Shown piece after piece: positions 7,846 to 16,353 of a stretch of DNA of 64,000 nt (its first letter is position 1; the number at the start of each line of letters is the position of its first letter). The notes beneath the pieces were generated by a model. That model had not been told where the DNA came from. It did no database searches and was given only the letters and a program-made list of their open reading frames with translations. This stretch comes from Streptomyces sp. A 4/2. Lineage in GTDB: Bacteria > Actinomycetota > Actinomycetes > Streptomycetales > Streptomycetaceae. The stretch lies in the NCBI RefSeq assembly GCF_940670765.1, contig NZ_CALNVW010000025.1, positions 62,001 through 126,000 of the forward strand. Reading direction: 5' to 3'. The position numbers and the translations under genes are program-made.

Positions 7846-8319
7846 TCAGGAAGCCCTGAGCAGCGCGTCCTCGCGCCATTTCAGGACCTTGTCGAAGCGC
7901 ACCATGGCGCCCCGGCCCGGTCTGTTGCGGAAGTCGGCGTGGTCGGAGAGCTGCTCGATCAGACCGAGTCCGCGGCCGTTCTCGGACGGGGCCGACGGCT
8001 GCGCCCGGAGGTTCCGCCGGGCGGCGCCGCGCCCCCGCCCTGCCGGGAAGCCCGGACCCGAGTCGGTGACCTCGATACGGCACCGCTCGCCGTCCAGGAA
8101 CGCGGTCACGCAGTACCCCTGGGACGGGGAAGCGGCGCCCGGTCCTTCGTACCCGCCGTGCTCCACCGCGTTCGCGCAGGCCTCGGTGAGGGCGACCGAC
8201 AGGTCGAAGGAGATGTCCGGGTCGACCCCCGCGGTCTCCATGGCGCCGAGCAGAAGACGGCGGGCCAGCGGAACGCTGGCGGCTTCGCGCCGCAAGTGGA
8301 GAGACCACCAGATGCCCAT
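7846..8319 (-). CDS. ATP-binding protein, anti-sigma-type HATPase_c domain
   Basis: A 157-residue GHKL domain protein. ATG 8319 has a strong AGGAGG ribosome site. The N-box is LTEACANAVEHGG, the G1 box VTDSGPGFP and the G2 box GRGLGLIEQLSDHADFR; the end, RFDKVLKWREDALLRAS, is a short basic tail often seen in Streptomyces members. The organisation is closer to RsbW/SpoIIAB than the protein at 1415. It probably binds a sigma factor or anti-anti-sigma factor; no cognate partner is adjacent. It converges on the aminopeptidase gene. Confidence 0.87.
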   Translation of the reverse strand: MGIWWSLHLRREAASVPLARRLLLGAMETAGVDPDISFDLSVALTEACANAVEHGGYEGPGAASPSQGYCVTAFLDGERCRIEVTDSGPGFPAGRGRGAARRNLRAQPSAPSENGRGLGLIEQLSDHADFRNRPGRGAMVRFDKVLKWREDALLRAS

Positions 8320-8578
8320 GCTCCAGCCTCCTGGCTGCGGCGCTGCCGCTCGACATATCGATACCTATTGCCGCAGGACCCGGGGGGTAAGCACGCGGTT
8401 GACGTGATAACGCTCATTCGGCGGACGCGCGTACCCCGGGCGCCGGTGTACCGGAGGGTGTGTCAGCGGACGCTCCGGCGGGTGCGTCAGCGGGGCCGGC
8501 GCGGCGCCCCGGGACGGATGGTGACCTTCCGGACCTGCCGTACGAAGTGACCCGGGCCAGTGCGATGATGGCCCGGCC

Positions 8579-9400
8579 ATGCTTACCTCTGCCGTACGCG
8601 CCGGAGCCGGTCCACGGCTCCTGAGGACCGCGGTCTTCACCGCGGTCTGCGTCGTGCTGGCCGGGGTGGGGCACACGCTGGCCTCCGGTGCGGCCGTCCC
8701 CTGGTGGCCACTGGCTCTGGGATTCCTCGGCCTGTTCGCGGTGGCGGCGCCCTTCGCCGGGCGCGAGCGGTCGCTGCCGGGCATCGCCGCCGGGCTGACC
8801 GCGGGGCAGCTCGCCCTGCACACCGTTTTCGGCCTCGGACAGCACGGCGCCATGGGTGCGATGGGCCCGATGGGTACGGCGGCGCAGTCCGCCGTCGGCC
8901 ACCCCGGGGGAGACACCTCCGCGCTGGTCGCGCTCGCCGGGAGACTCGTCTGCGGCGCCGGGGCCGCGCCACTGAGCCTCGCCCAGGCGCACAGCATCGT
9001 CACCGCGGCGGGCCTCGACCCGGGCTCGGCCCAGGCCGCACCGCACCGTATGGCGGCGACGGCGGCCACGTCGACCGTCTTCATGCTGCCCACCCTCCCC
9101 ATGGCGCTCGGCCATCTGCTGGCCGCGCTCGCCACCGGCTGGCTGCTGCGGCGCGGAGAGATCGCACTGTTCCGGCTGACCCGGCTGTCGCACGGGGTTG
9201 CCGAGGGGGCGCTCGTGGGCAATCTGCGCGCCGCGCTCGCTCTGGTACGCGCCCTGCGCACCGGACTTCCGGAAGCACCCGCACAGGGACCGCGCGCCGG
9301 GTACGCACCACTCCCCGCTCCACTGTGGACCGCGGGCGAGGCGCTTCAGCACACGGTGATCAGGCGCGGGCCGCCCTCCGCGTACGCACCAGCAGCCTGA
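8579..9400 (+). CDS. Multi-pass membrane protein at the head of the copper block
   Basis: A 273-residue protein with about five or six hydrophobic segments: around residues 17-34, 40-56, 65-85, a central pair around 110-185, and the TM-like stretch before the LLRRGEIALFRL signature. A His/Met-rich loop, GQHGAMGAMGPMG, at about residues 86-98 could bind Cu(I). It lies just upstream of, and in the same direction as, the YcnI, Sco and PCuAC genes, so a role in copper handling is a reasonable inference. I do not recognise a named family. Confidence 0.75.
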   Translation: MLTSAVRAGAGPRLLRTAVFTAVCVVLAGVGHTLASGAAVPWWPLALGFLGLFAVAAPFAGRERSLPGIAAGLTAGQLALHTVFGLGQHGAMGAMGPMGTAAQSAVGHPGGDTSALVALAGRLVCGAGAAPLSLAQAHSIVTAAGLDPGSAQAAPHRMAATAATSTVFMLPTLPMALGHLLAALATGWLLRRGEIALFRLTRLSHGVAEGALVGNLRAALALVRALRTGLPEAPAQGPRAGYAPLPAPLWTAGEALQHTVIRRGPPSAYAPAA

Positions 9401-9443
9401 CGCGGCACCCCCCACGCACGTAGCGAGCGGGAGCGGTGCCGCG
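9401..9443 (+). terminator. Inverted repeat after the membrane-protein gene
   Basis: CGCGGCACC at 9401-9409 pairs with GGTGCCGCG at 9435-9443 (9 bp, 25-base loop). It begins at the stop codon and may attenuate transcription into the YcnI-Sco operon. No T-tract. Confidence 0.35.
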
Positions 9444-9507
9444 CTGCCCGCGCGCACCGGCGTGCGGGCCGCCACCCTTCCCTTTCGCACCGTGGAGTGT
9501 GTTCCGT

Positions 9508-10236
9508 ATGAGCGTCAACACCCGTCGCATCGCCGTGATCGGTGGCATCGCCGCCACCTCCGTCCTGCTGGTCTCGGGCACCGCTTTCGCGCACGTCACC
9601 GTCCAGCCGCAGGGCGAGGCCGCCAAGGGCGGCTACGCCACCATCGCCTTCAAGGTCCCCAACGAGCGTGACAACGCCGCGACCACGAAGCTCGAAGTCA
9701 ACTTCCCGACCGACCACCCGCTCGCCTCGGTGATGCCGGAGCCGGTGCCGGGCTGGCAGGTCAAGGTCACCACGTCCAAGCTCGCCAAGCCGGTGACCCT
9801 GCACGGCAAGCAGATCGACGAGGCCGTCTCGAAGGTCACCTGGACCGGCGGGAAGATCGAGCCCGGTCAGTTCCAGCAGTTCCCGCTCTCCGTCGGCCAG
9901 TTGCCCACCGACACCGACCAGCTCGCGTTCAAGGCGCTCCAGACCTACTCCGACAAGGAGGTCGTGCGCTGGATCGAAGAGCAGAAGCCGGGCGCCGAGG
10001 AGCCCCAGAACCCGGCACCGGTGCTCACGCTCAGCGCCGCCGACACCGCGGGCGCCACCCCGGACAGCGCCTCCGGAAAGACCTCGGACTCCGGCAACGG
10101 GACCGCCACGCGGGCCACCGCTTCGTCGTCCGACAGCAGTGACAACACCGCCAGGATCCTCGGCGTCATCGGCATCGTCATCGGCATCGCGGGCATCGCC
10201 TTCGGTGTCCTCGCCGGCCGCCGCCGTACCCACTGA
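9508..10236 (+). CDS. YcnI family copper-associated membrane protein (DUF1775)
   Basis: A 242-residue exported protein. The signal peptide ends TAFA before mature His29 (HVTVQPQGEAAKGG); in the YcnI family this mature N-terminal His forms part of the Cu(II) site. The DUF1775 domain covers about 29-175 and includes the conserved YATIAFKVPNERD. A Ser/Thr/Asp-rich linker (about 180-208) leads to one C-terminal membrane helix (ILGVIGIVIGIAGIAFGVLAG) and an RRR stop-transfer. The start ATG 9508 has GGAG about 10 bases upstream. First gene of the YcnI-Sco-PCuAC-CopCD-DyP run, so extracytoplasmic copper delivery is the likely role. Confidence 0.9.
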   Translation: MSVNTRRIAVIGGIAATSVLLVSGTAFAHVTVQPQGEAAKGGYATIAFKVPNERDNAATTKLEVNFPTDHPLASVMPEPVPGWQVKVTTSKLAKPVTLHGKQIDEAVSKVTWTGGKIEPGQFQQFPLSVGQLPTDTDQLAFKALQTYSDKEVVRWIEEQKPGAEEPQNPAPVLTLSAADTAGATPDSASGKTSDSGNGTATRATASSSDSSDNTARILGVIGIVIGIAGIAFGVLAGRRRTH

Positions 10237-10272
10237 CGGCCCACCCCCGACCAGCAACTGGGACATTTCTCC

Positions 10273-10944
10273 ATGCGCAGCACGTACAAGAAGTCTCTGA
10301 CGGCCGCCGCCCTCGTGGCGGCGACCGCCTTCTCCCTCGCGGCCTGCAGCACCGACAGCGGCAGCGACAGCTCCGGCAAGAGCTCGGTCGCCGATGTGTC
10401 GGGCGCGACGAAGACGAAGGCCGCGACCGTACTCGACACCCCGTTCAAGAAGCCGGACTTCGTCCTCACGGACACCCACGGCAAGAAGTTCGACTTCCGT
10501 GAGCAGACCAAGGGCAAGCCGACGCTCGTCTACTTCGGGTACACGCACTGCCCCGACATCTGCCCGCTGACCATGAGCAACCTCGCCGTGGCCAAGAAGG
10601 CGCTGCCCAAGGCCGACCAGGACAAGCTCCAGGTCGTCTTCATCACCACCGATCCCGACCGGGACACCCCCGCCGAGCTCGGCAAGTGGCTGAAGGCGCA
10701 GGACCCGTCGTTCATCGGGCTCACCGGAGACTTCAAGACCATCCAGGCCGGAGCCCGCTCGATCGGCATCGGGATCTCCCCGACGACGAAGGAGAAGGAC
10801 GGCACGATCGTCTCCATGCACGGTGCGCAGGTCATGGCGTTCTCGCCGAAGACCGACGCGGGTTACGTGCTGTACGGCGAGGACACCACCGTCGGCGACT
10901 ACACCAAGGATCTCCCCAAGCTCATCAGGGGCGAGACCCCGTGA
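10273..10944 (+). CDS. sco: Sco1/SenC family copper chaperone lipoprotein
   Basis: A 223-residue lipoprotein: signal peptide with lipobox LAAC (Cys25), a Ser-rich linker, then a thioredoxin-fold domain. The copper motif CPDIC (Cys-x3-Cys) lies within GYTHCPDICPL at about residue 94, and the distal ligand His in VSMHGAQVM at about 184. Sco delivers copper to the CuA centre of cytochrome c oxidase; in S. lividans Sco also supports the GlxA radical oxidase and morphological development. Its stop overlaps the next start by 4 bases (GTGA), coupling it to the PCuAC chaperone, its known partner. Confidence 0.93.
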   Translation: MRSTYKKSLTAAALVAATAFSLAACSTDSGSDSSGKSSVADVSGATKTKAATVLDTPFKKPDFVLTDTHGKKFDFREQTKGKPTLVYFGYTHCPDICPLTMSNLAVAKKALPKADQDKLQVVFITTDPDRDTPAELGKWLKAQDPSFIGLTGDFKTIQAGARSIGIGISPTTKEKDGTIVSMHGAQVMAFSPKTDAGYVLYGEDTTVGDYTKDLPKLIRGETP

Positions 10945-11420
10945 GCCGTCTCGCCACCGGGGCCACCGCCTGTGCCATAGCCGCCACCGCGGCGCTGGCA
11001 CTGGCGGGCTGCTCGTCGTCCGGCGACGGCGCGAGCGCGGACGCCCGGCCCGAGCTGAAGGTCACCGAGTCCTTCATGCCCGAGCCGGTCGGCGGCAGCG
11101 GTATGGCCGCCGGATTCGTGACCGTGACCAACAGCGGCTCCACCGCGGACCGGCTCACCTCCGTCACCAGCACCCTCTCCGACGACATCACCCTCCACAC
11201 CACCAAGGACCAGCAGATGCGGGAGGTGAAGTCCCTCCCGGTCCCCGCCCACGGCGAACTGGACCTGGAGCGCGGCGGGAACCACCTCATGTTCATGCAC
11301 CTCAAGAAACAGCCCGAGCGCGGCGAGAAGGTCGCCGTGGAACTGCATTTCGAGAAGGGCGGCGTGCTCAAGGCCGAACTTCCCGTCAAGGAACCCACTT
11401 ACCAGCCGGAACACAAGTGA
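10941..11420 (+). CDS. PCuAC-type extracytoplasmic copper chaperone (ECuC-like) lipoprotein
   Basis: A 159-residue lipoprotein starting at GTG 10941 inside the Sco stop codon; lipobox LAGC (Cys24). The mature domain is DUF461/PCuAC with the expected His and Met ligands: Met residues in GGSGMAAGF, His in ITLHTTKD, Met in QMREVKS and the HLMFMHLKK segment. These proteins hand Cu(I) to Sco. The homologue ECuC in S. lividans is encoded beside sco. Strong translational coupling with Sco supports joint function. Ordinary length and complete. Confidence 0.9.
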   Translation: MSRLATGATACAIAATAALALAGCSSSGDGASADARPELKVTESFMPEPVGGSGMAAGFVTVTNSGSTADRLTSVTSTLSDDITLHTTKDQQMREVKSLPVPAHGELDLERGGNHLMFMHLKKQPERGEKVAVELHFEKGGVLKAELPVKEPTYQPEHK

Positions 11421-11431
11421 GGGACTGACAC

Positions 11432-13420
11432 ATGACGGCGTCCACCGCTCCTCCGCGCTCCGGGCTCCCGCTCGCGCGGCTGCTGCTCGTCACGGCGGCA
11501 CTCCTCGGCACACTGTTCGCCGCGGCCTCCCCCGCCTCCGCGCACGCGGCCCTGCTCGGCAGCACCCCGAACGCCGGGGCGGTGGTCGCCCAACCTCCCC
11601 CGAACGTCGCGCTCACCTTCTCCGAACAGGTCGCCATGGACAACAAGTCCGTCCGCGTCCTCGACCCGAAAGGCAACCGCGCCGACAAGGGCGTACTCCG
11701 TAACTTCTCCAAGGGCAGCACCGTCAGCTACGGCGTCGACCTGCGCCCCGGCCTCGCCAACGGCACCTACACGGTCGCCTGGCAGGCCGTCTCCGCCGAC
11801 AGCCACCCGGTGTCCGGCGCCTTCACCTTCTCCATCGGCGCCCCGTCGAAGACCAGCGTCACGGCGACGGGGGACAACGTCGGCGGCGGCCTCGTCGGGT
11901 TCCTCTACGGCACCGCGCGCTACTTCGCTTACGCCGGGTTCATCCTGCTCGTCGGCGGCGGCGCCTTCGTCCTCGCCTGCTGGCAGCGCGGCGCGGGACA
12001 GCCTCCGCTGCAGAAGCTCGTCGTCCGTGGCTGGCTGACGCTGACCGCGGCCACGCTCGTCCTGCTGCTGCTCAGGGCCCCGTACACCGGATCGGGGCAG
12101 CTCGCCGACGCCTTCGACCTCAGCGCGCTCAAAGCCGTGCTCCAGACCAGACCCGGGGCGGCGCTCGTCTCCCGGCTGCTGCTCCTCGGCGCCGCCGCGC
12201 TGTTCGTCGCCGTCCTCTTCGGCGCCTACGCCAGGCGGGAGGACGGAAAGGAGAAGAAGGACCTCGCCTTCGGCCTGGGCCTCGGCGGAGCGGTCGTCGC
12301 CGCCGGGATCGCCGCCACCTGGTCGCTCACCGAGCACGCCTCGGTCGGCCTCCAGCCGGGTATCGCGATGCCCGTCGACGTCGTCCATCTGCTCGCGGTC
12401 GCCACCTGGCTCGGCGGGCTCACGGCGCTGCTCGTCGCGCTCTTCCGTACTCCGTCCATCGAACGTTCCGCCGTACAGCGCTTCTCCCGTATCGCGTTCG
12501 TCTCCGTCTGCGTCCTGGCGGCCACCGGCGTCTACCAGTCCTGGCGGCAGCTCGGCAGCTGGTCGGCGCTGTTCGGTACGGGGTACGGGCAGCTGCTCCT
12601 GGTCAAGGTCGGGCTCGTCGCGGTGGTCGTCTGCATCGCCTGGTTCTCCCGGCGCTGGACGGGGCGGTTGTCGGAGCACTCCGCCGCCACCGCGCCGGAC
12701 GCAGCCGCGGTCCAGGACACGGCAGTTCCGGTCACGGCGGTCTCGGTCACGGCAGTTCCGGACACCACGGTCCAGGACACCGCTTCGGACGCCGCGGTTC
12801 CGGACACCGCCGCGGAGCGCCCCGAACCGGTGACCGTCCCCGAAGACCCCCGCCGCGCCGCCCAGCTCGCCCGCCAGCGGGCCGCCAGGACCGTGGTGCG
12901 CGAGAAGCGGATCAGGGACGCCGACCCGCACCGCACCGGCCTGCGCAAGTCGGTGCTCGCCGAGGCCGGGATCGCCGTGGTACTGCTGGCCGTCACCACG
13001 GTGCTGACGACCACCGAACCGGGCAGGACCGAGGAGGAAGCCGGGCGGGCCACGTCCGCGACCGCGGCGGTCCCCTCGGGTCCGGTCGACATCACCCTCC
13101 CCTTCGACACCGGCGGCCCCAAGGGAAAGGGGACCGTGGCCCTCGAAATCACCCCGGGCCGCACCGGCGGCAACCAGCTGCACGTCTTCGTGAACAACCC
13201 CGCCGGGAAGCCCTACGACATCCCCGAGGTCAAGATCGCGCTGACCCTCGCGGCGAAGAAGATCGGTCCACTGCCCGTCGTCCCCACCCATCTGTTCACC
13301 GGACACTGGAGTGCGGACGGCGTGCAGATCCCGATGGCCGGCAGCTGGGACGTCGCCGTGACCGTGCGGACCTCCGACATCGACCAGACCACCGTGAACA
13401 AGACAGTGAAGATCGGCTGA
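11432..13420 (+). CDS. CopC-CopD fusion protein, copper import/resistance
   Basis: A 662-residue fusion. The signal peptide ends ASPASA before mature HAALLGSTPNAG, whose N-terminal His is the CopC Cu(II) ligand; a second ligand set lies in SADSHPVSG. The CopC domain spans about 37-130. CopD follows with about eight membrane helices between 150 and 415. The 425-460 region is a low-complexity linker of pentapeptides of the AVxxT type, then a basic Arg-rich cytoplasmic stretch, another helix (about 510-530), and an extracytoplasmic C-terminal domain resembling a YtkA-like/CopC-associated fold (570-660). It sits between the PCuAC chaperone and the DyP peroxidase. Confidence 0.9.
   Translation: MTASTAPPRSGLPLARLLLVTAALLGTLFAAASPASAHAALLGSTPNAGAVVAQPPPNVALTFSEQVAMDNKSVRVLDPKGNRADKGVLRNFSKGSTVSYGVDLRPGLANGTYTVAWQAVSADSHPVSGAFTFSIGAPSKTSVTATGDNVGGGLVGFLYGTARYFAYAGFILLVGGGAFVLACWQRGAGQPPLQKLVVRGWLTLTAATLVLLLLRAPYTGSGQLADAFDLSALKAVLQTRPGAALVSRLLLLGAAALFVAVLFGAYARREDGKEKKDLAFGLGLGGAVVAAGIAATWSLTEHASVGLQPGIAMPVDVVHLLAVATWLGGLTALLVALFRTPSIERSAVQRFSRIAFVSVCVLAATGVYQSWRQLGSWSALFGTGYGQLLLVKVGLVAVVVCIAWFSRRWTGRLSEHSAATAPDAAAVQDTAVPVTAVSVTAVPDTTVQDTASDAAVPDTAAERPEPVTVPEDPRRAAQLARQRAARTVVREKRIRDADPHRTGLRKSVLAEAGIAVVLLAVTTVLTTTEPGRTEEEAGRATSATAAVPSGPVDITLPFDTGGPKGKGTVALEITPGRTGGNQLHVFVNNPAGKPYDIPEVKIALTLAAKKIGPLPVVPTHLFTGHWSADGVQIPMAGSWDVAVTVRTSDIDQTTVNKTVKIG
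12706..12805 (+). repeat. Degenerate 15-bp tandem repeats inside the CopC-CopD gene
   Basis: About seven imperfect 15-base units built on GTTCCGGACACCGC- and GTCCAGGACACGGCA-like sequence encode AVQDT, AVPVT, AVSVT, AVPDT, TVQDT and similar pentapeptides. Unit number is likely to vary between strains. Confidence 0.7.
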
Positions 13421-13425
13421 CCCCT

Positions 13426-14685
13426 ATGAACGACATCTCCAGGAGGCGGCTGCTGGGAACCGCGGGCGCCGTGGGCGCGGGCGGACTCGTGGTGGGGGGC
13501 GCGGGCGGCGCCGCCGCGTACGCCGCCACCTCGGCGGACCCGGCCACCGCGCTGACGACGGTCGGCTCCACCGAGGTCGCCTTCCACGCCGGTGCCGGAC
13601 GCACCCGGCACCAGGCGGGCATCACCACCCCGGCACAGTCCACCGGGTATCTGATCGCCTTCGACCTGGCAGCGGGTGCGGGCCGCGCCGGGGCCGCCGC
13701 GCTGCTGCGCCGCTGGTCGGCGAGCGCACAGCGGCTGATGGCGGGCGAACCGGTCGGCGACGACACCGGAATCGCGCTCGACGCGGGCCCCTCGTCCCTG
13801 ACCGTCACCTTCGGCTTCGGGCGGTCCTTCTTCGACCGCACCGGTCTCACCGCGCAGCGCCCCGGCCGGCTCGACCCGCTGCCCGACTTCTCGTCCGACC
13901 AGCTGGACGCCAGGCGCAGCAACGGTGACCTCTGGGTGCAGATCGGCGCGAACGACCCGCTCGTCGCCTTCCACGCCCTGCGCTCCCTGCAGAACGAGGC
14001 GGGATCGGCCGCCCGCGTGCGCTGGCAGATGAACGGCTTCAACCGTTCGCCCGGAGCCACCGCGTCCCCCATGACCACGCGCAACCTGATGGGCCAGATC
14101 GACGGGACGGGCAACCCGAAACCCTCCGAGAGCGACTTCGACCAGCGCATCTTCGTGCCGGACGGCGACGGCAAGGGCGCGGGCGCACAGCCCGAGTGGA
14201 TGGCGGGCGGCTCGTACGCCGTCGTACGCCGCATCAGGATGCTCCTCGACGACTGGGAGAAGCTCACGGTCGCCAAGCAGGAGAAGGTCATCGGGCGGCG
14301 CAAGAAGGACGGCGCCCCGCTGACCGGTGGCACCGAGACGACCGAGATGGACCTGGACAAGGCCGGGCCGGACGGCAAGTTCGTCATCCCCGACAACGCC
14401 CATGCCCGGATCTCGGCTCCCGAACAGAACGGCGGCGCCGCGCTGTTGCGGCGCACCTTCTCGTACCACGACGGGATCGGCGCGGACGGTACGCCGGACG
14501 CCGGGCTGCTCTTCGTCTGCTGGCAGGCCGACCCGATGCGCGGCTTCGTGCCGGTGCAGCGGAAGCTGGACCGCGGTGACGCGCTGTCGCCGTTCATCCG
14601 GCACGAGGCGAGCGGGCTCTTCGCCGTGCCCGCGGGCCCCGGGCCCGGGGAGTACGTGGGCCAGCGTCTCGTCGAAGGCCACTGA
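13426..14685 (+). CDS. dtpA: Tat-exported dye-decolourising peroxidase (DyP, DtpA-like)
   Basis: A 419-residue haem peroxidase with a twin-arginine signal (ISRRRLLGTAGAVGAGG). The DyP signature GxxDG appears in MGQIDGTGNPKP (about residue 225). The proximal haem His is in DNAHARIS (about 326) and the distal Arg in LLRRTFSYHDG (about 345). Six bases separate it from the CopC-CopD gene. In S. lividans the homologous DtpA peroxidase is co-encoded with sco and ecuc and takes part in copper trafficking to cytochrome oxidase and GlxA. EfeB of iron-uptake systems is the alternative, but no EfeU/EfeO genes are here. Confidence 0.92.
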   Translation: MNDISRRRLLGTAGAVGAGGLVVGGAGGAAAYAATSADPATALTTVGSTEVAFHAGAGRTRHQAGITTPAQSTGYLIAFDLAAGAGRAGAAALLRRWSASAQRLMAGEPVGDDTGIALDAGPSSLTVTFGFGRSFFDRTGLTAQRPGRLDPLPDFSSDQLDARRSNGDLWVQIGANDPLVAFHALRSLQNEAGSAARVRWQMNGFNRSPGATASPMTTRNLMGQIDGTGNPKPSESDFDQRIFVPDGDGKGAGAQPEWMAGGSYAVVRRIRMLLDDWEKLTVAKQEKVIGRRKKDGAPLTGGTETTEMDLDKAGPDGKFVIPDNAHARISAPEQNGGAALLRRTFSYHDGIGADGTPDAGLLFVCWQADPMRGFVPVQRKLDRGDALSPFIRHEASGLFAVPAGPGPGEYVGQRLVEGH

Positions 14686-14745
14686 GCGCGGGCCGTCCTC
14701 GGTGGACGCCCGGCCCCCGGGCGTTCGGGCCATTAGGGTGACCGT

Positions 14746-15681
14746 ATGTCAGCCACGCGCTTCACCTACCTGGGTCCCGAGGGCACGTTCACCGAGGCGG
14801 CCCTGCGTACGCTCCCCGAGGCCGCCACCCGCGAGCTCGTCCCGATGGTGTCCGTACCGGCCGCCCTCGACGCGGTACGGACCGGGGAGGCCGCCGCCGC
14901 ACTCGTACCGATCGAGAACTCGGTCGAGGGCGGTGTCACCGCGACCCTCGACGAACTGGCGGGCGGCGAGCCGCTGATGATCTACCGCGAGGTGCTGCTG
15001 CCGATCGCCTTCGCGCTGCTGGTCCGGCCGGGGACGACACTGGCCGAGGTGAAGACGGTGACCGGCCATCCGGTCGCCCAGCCGCAGGTACGCAACTGGC
15101 TGCGGGCCAATCTCCCCGAAGCGCTGTGGGAGTCGGCCGCCTCCAACGCGGACGGCGCTCGGCTCGTTCAGGAGGGGCGCTTCGACGCGGCCTTCGCCGG
15201 GGAGTTCGCCGCGGCCACCTACGGGCTCGAACCGCTGATCACCGAGATCCACGACGCGCAGAACGCCGAGACGCGCTTCGTCCTGGTGGGACGTCCCGCC
15301 CGGCCCGCGTCACCGACCGGTGCGGACAAGACGTCGGTGGTCGTCTGGCAGCGCGAGGACCACCCGGGTGCACTGCTCGAAATCCTCCAGGAGTTCGCGG
15401 TGCGCGGGGTCAACCTGATGCTGCTCCAGTCGCGGCCGACGGGTGAGGGGATCGGCAACTACTGCTTCGCCATCGACGCCGAGGGCCACATCTCGGACCG
15501 GCGGGTGGGCGAGGCCCTGATGGGGCTGAAGCGGAGCTGCCCGGAGGTGCGGTTCCTGGGTTCGTACCCGCGGGCCGGTGTCGCGCCGGGGGCGGTCCGG
15601 GCGCTGCGGCCGGGGACGTCGGACCCGGAGTTCGTGGCGGCTTCGGACTGGCTGGCGCGCAGCGAGGACGGCCGGGTCTGA
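14746..15681 (+). CDS. pheA: Prephenate dehydratase
   Basis: A 311-residue enzyme converting prephenate to phenylpyruvate in phenylalanine synthesis. The PDT domain occupies residues 1-185: start RFTYLGPEGTFTEAAL, PIENSVEGGVTATLDEL, and the catalytic Thr-Arg-Phe in AQNAETRFVLVGR. The regulatory ACT domain follows, with the ESRP-like segment read here as LLQSRPTGEGIGNYCF (binds Phe) and ending FLGSYPRA. No chorismate mutase domain, as usual in actinomycetes. ATG 14746 has only a weak ribosome site. Downstream of it is a 672-base gap. Confidence 0.94.
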   Translation: MSATRFTYLGPEGTFTEAALRTLPEAATRELVPMVSVPAALDAVRTGEAAAALVPIENSVEGGVTATLDELAGGEPLMIYREVLLPIAFALLVRPGTTLAEVKTVTGHPVAQPQVRNWLRANLPEALWESAASNADGARLVQEGRFDAAFAGEFAAATYGLEPLITEIHDAQNAETRFVLVGRPARPASPTGADKTSVVVWQREDHPGALLEILQEFAVRGVNLMLLQSRPTGEGIGNYCFAIDAEGHISDRRVGEALMGLKRSCPEVRFLGSYPRAGVAPGAVRALRPGTSDPEFVAASDWLARSEDGRV

Positions 15682-16353
15682 GACGGTCGGAGACCGGCGG
15701 TTCCGGGCGGGGGACCGGGCGGGTCTCCGCGCGGGCGGACCGTTCCCGCGGACGGGCCGCGCTGCCGCCGCTGGTCGTACCTCCGGATTTCCACACTCCG
15801 GCAGAGTTATCCACAGGCGGCCTCTCGACCTGGGGACAAGTCGACAGTGCTGGGCGACATGGTCGACAAATCACCCTAGCGACGACACTTCCGTCCACAG
15901 GGCGCCAGGTGGGGCGCTGTCAGCTCAATTCCGTTGATCAACTCTTTAGAGCGAGCAATTCCCACCCGAATGAGTGCGTGGAGTGGGTTTAAGGGGAGAA
16001 CCCTTCGCCCCTCATGAGGCTTTCGGAACGGTCTCGCCCGTGATCCACAGATCTCCCACACAGCCTGTGGATAACATTCCGGAGCTGTGGATTCCTGTGG
16101 ACAAGGGATCCCAAGTCCCGCTCCCCACAAGGGAGGTGGGTCAACGGTCGCGAATGGAATGCCCCATTCCGGGGAATTTCCGCACCGCTATTGACCTCCT
16201 GCGAGCACCCGGTGAAAAGGGATCCCGAAACCGCCGCACGCTTTCCCCCCGCCACGCTCCACCATTCCATAGATAGCGCATCAATTCGGACAAAGTGCCG
16301 CGTGAATGGATAACGAGTCGAGCGCCGGAAGCGGGCACCGGTAGCCTGGTGGG
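15682..16353. other. Long intergenic region with a cluster of DnaA-box-like 9-mers
   Basis: 672 bases without a credible gene between pheA and serS, and more AT-rich than its surroundings from about 15930. It carries TTATCCACA (15807-15815), TGATCCACA (16041-16049), TGTGGATAA (16066-16074) and TGTGGACAA (16096-16104, reverse complement of the Streptomyces consensus TTGTCCACA), plus a degraded TGTGGATTC at 16086-16094. It must also hold the serS promoter. I see no T-box or other known leader. Confidence 0.6.

Noticed and set aside
11399-13306. 635-codon minus-strand frame over the CopC-CopD gene
   Set aside because: Exact antisense of a well-supported gene, Gly/Arg/Asp-rich without any recognisable motif.
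15974-16276. Small open frames in the pheA-serS gap
   Set aside because: Composition and codon use do not look coding, and the region is better explained by DnaA-box-like and promoter elements.
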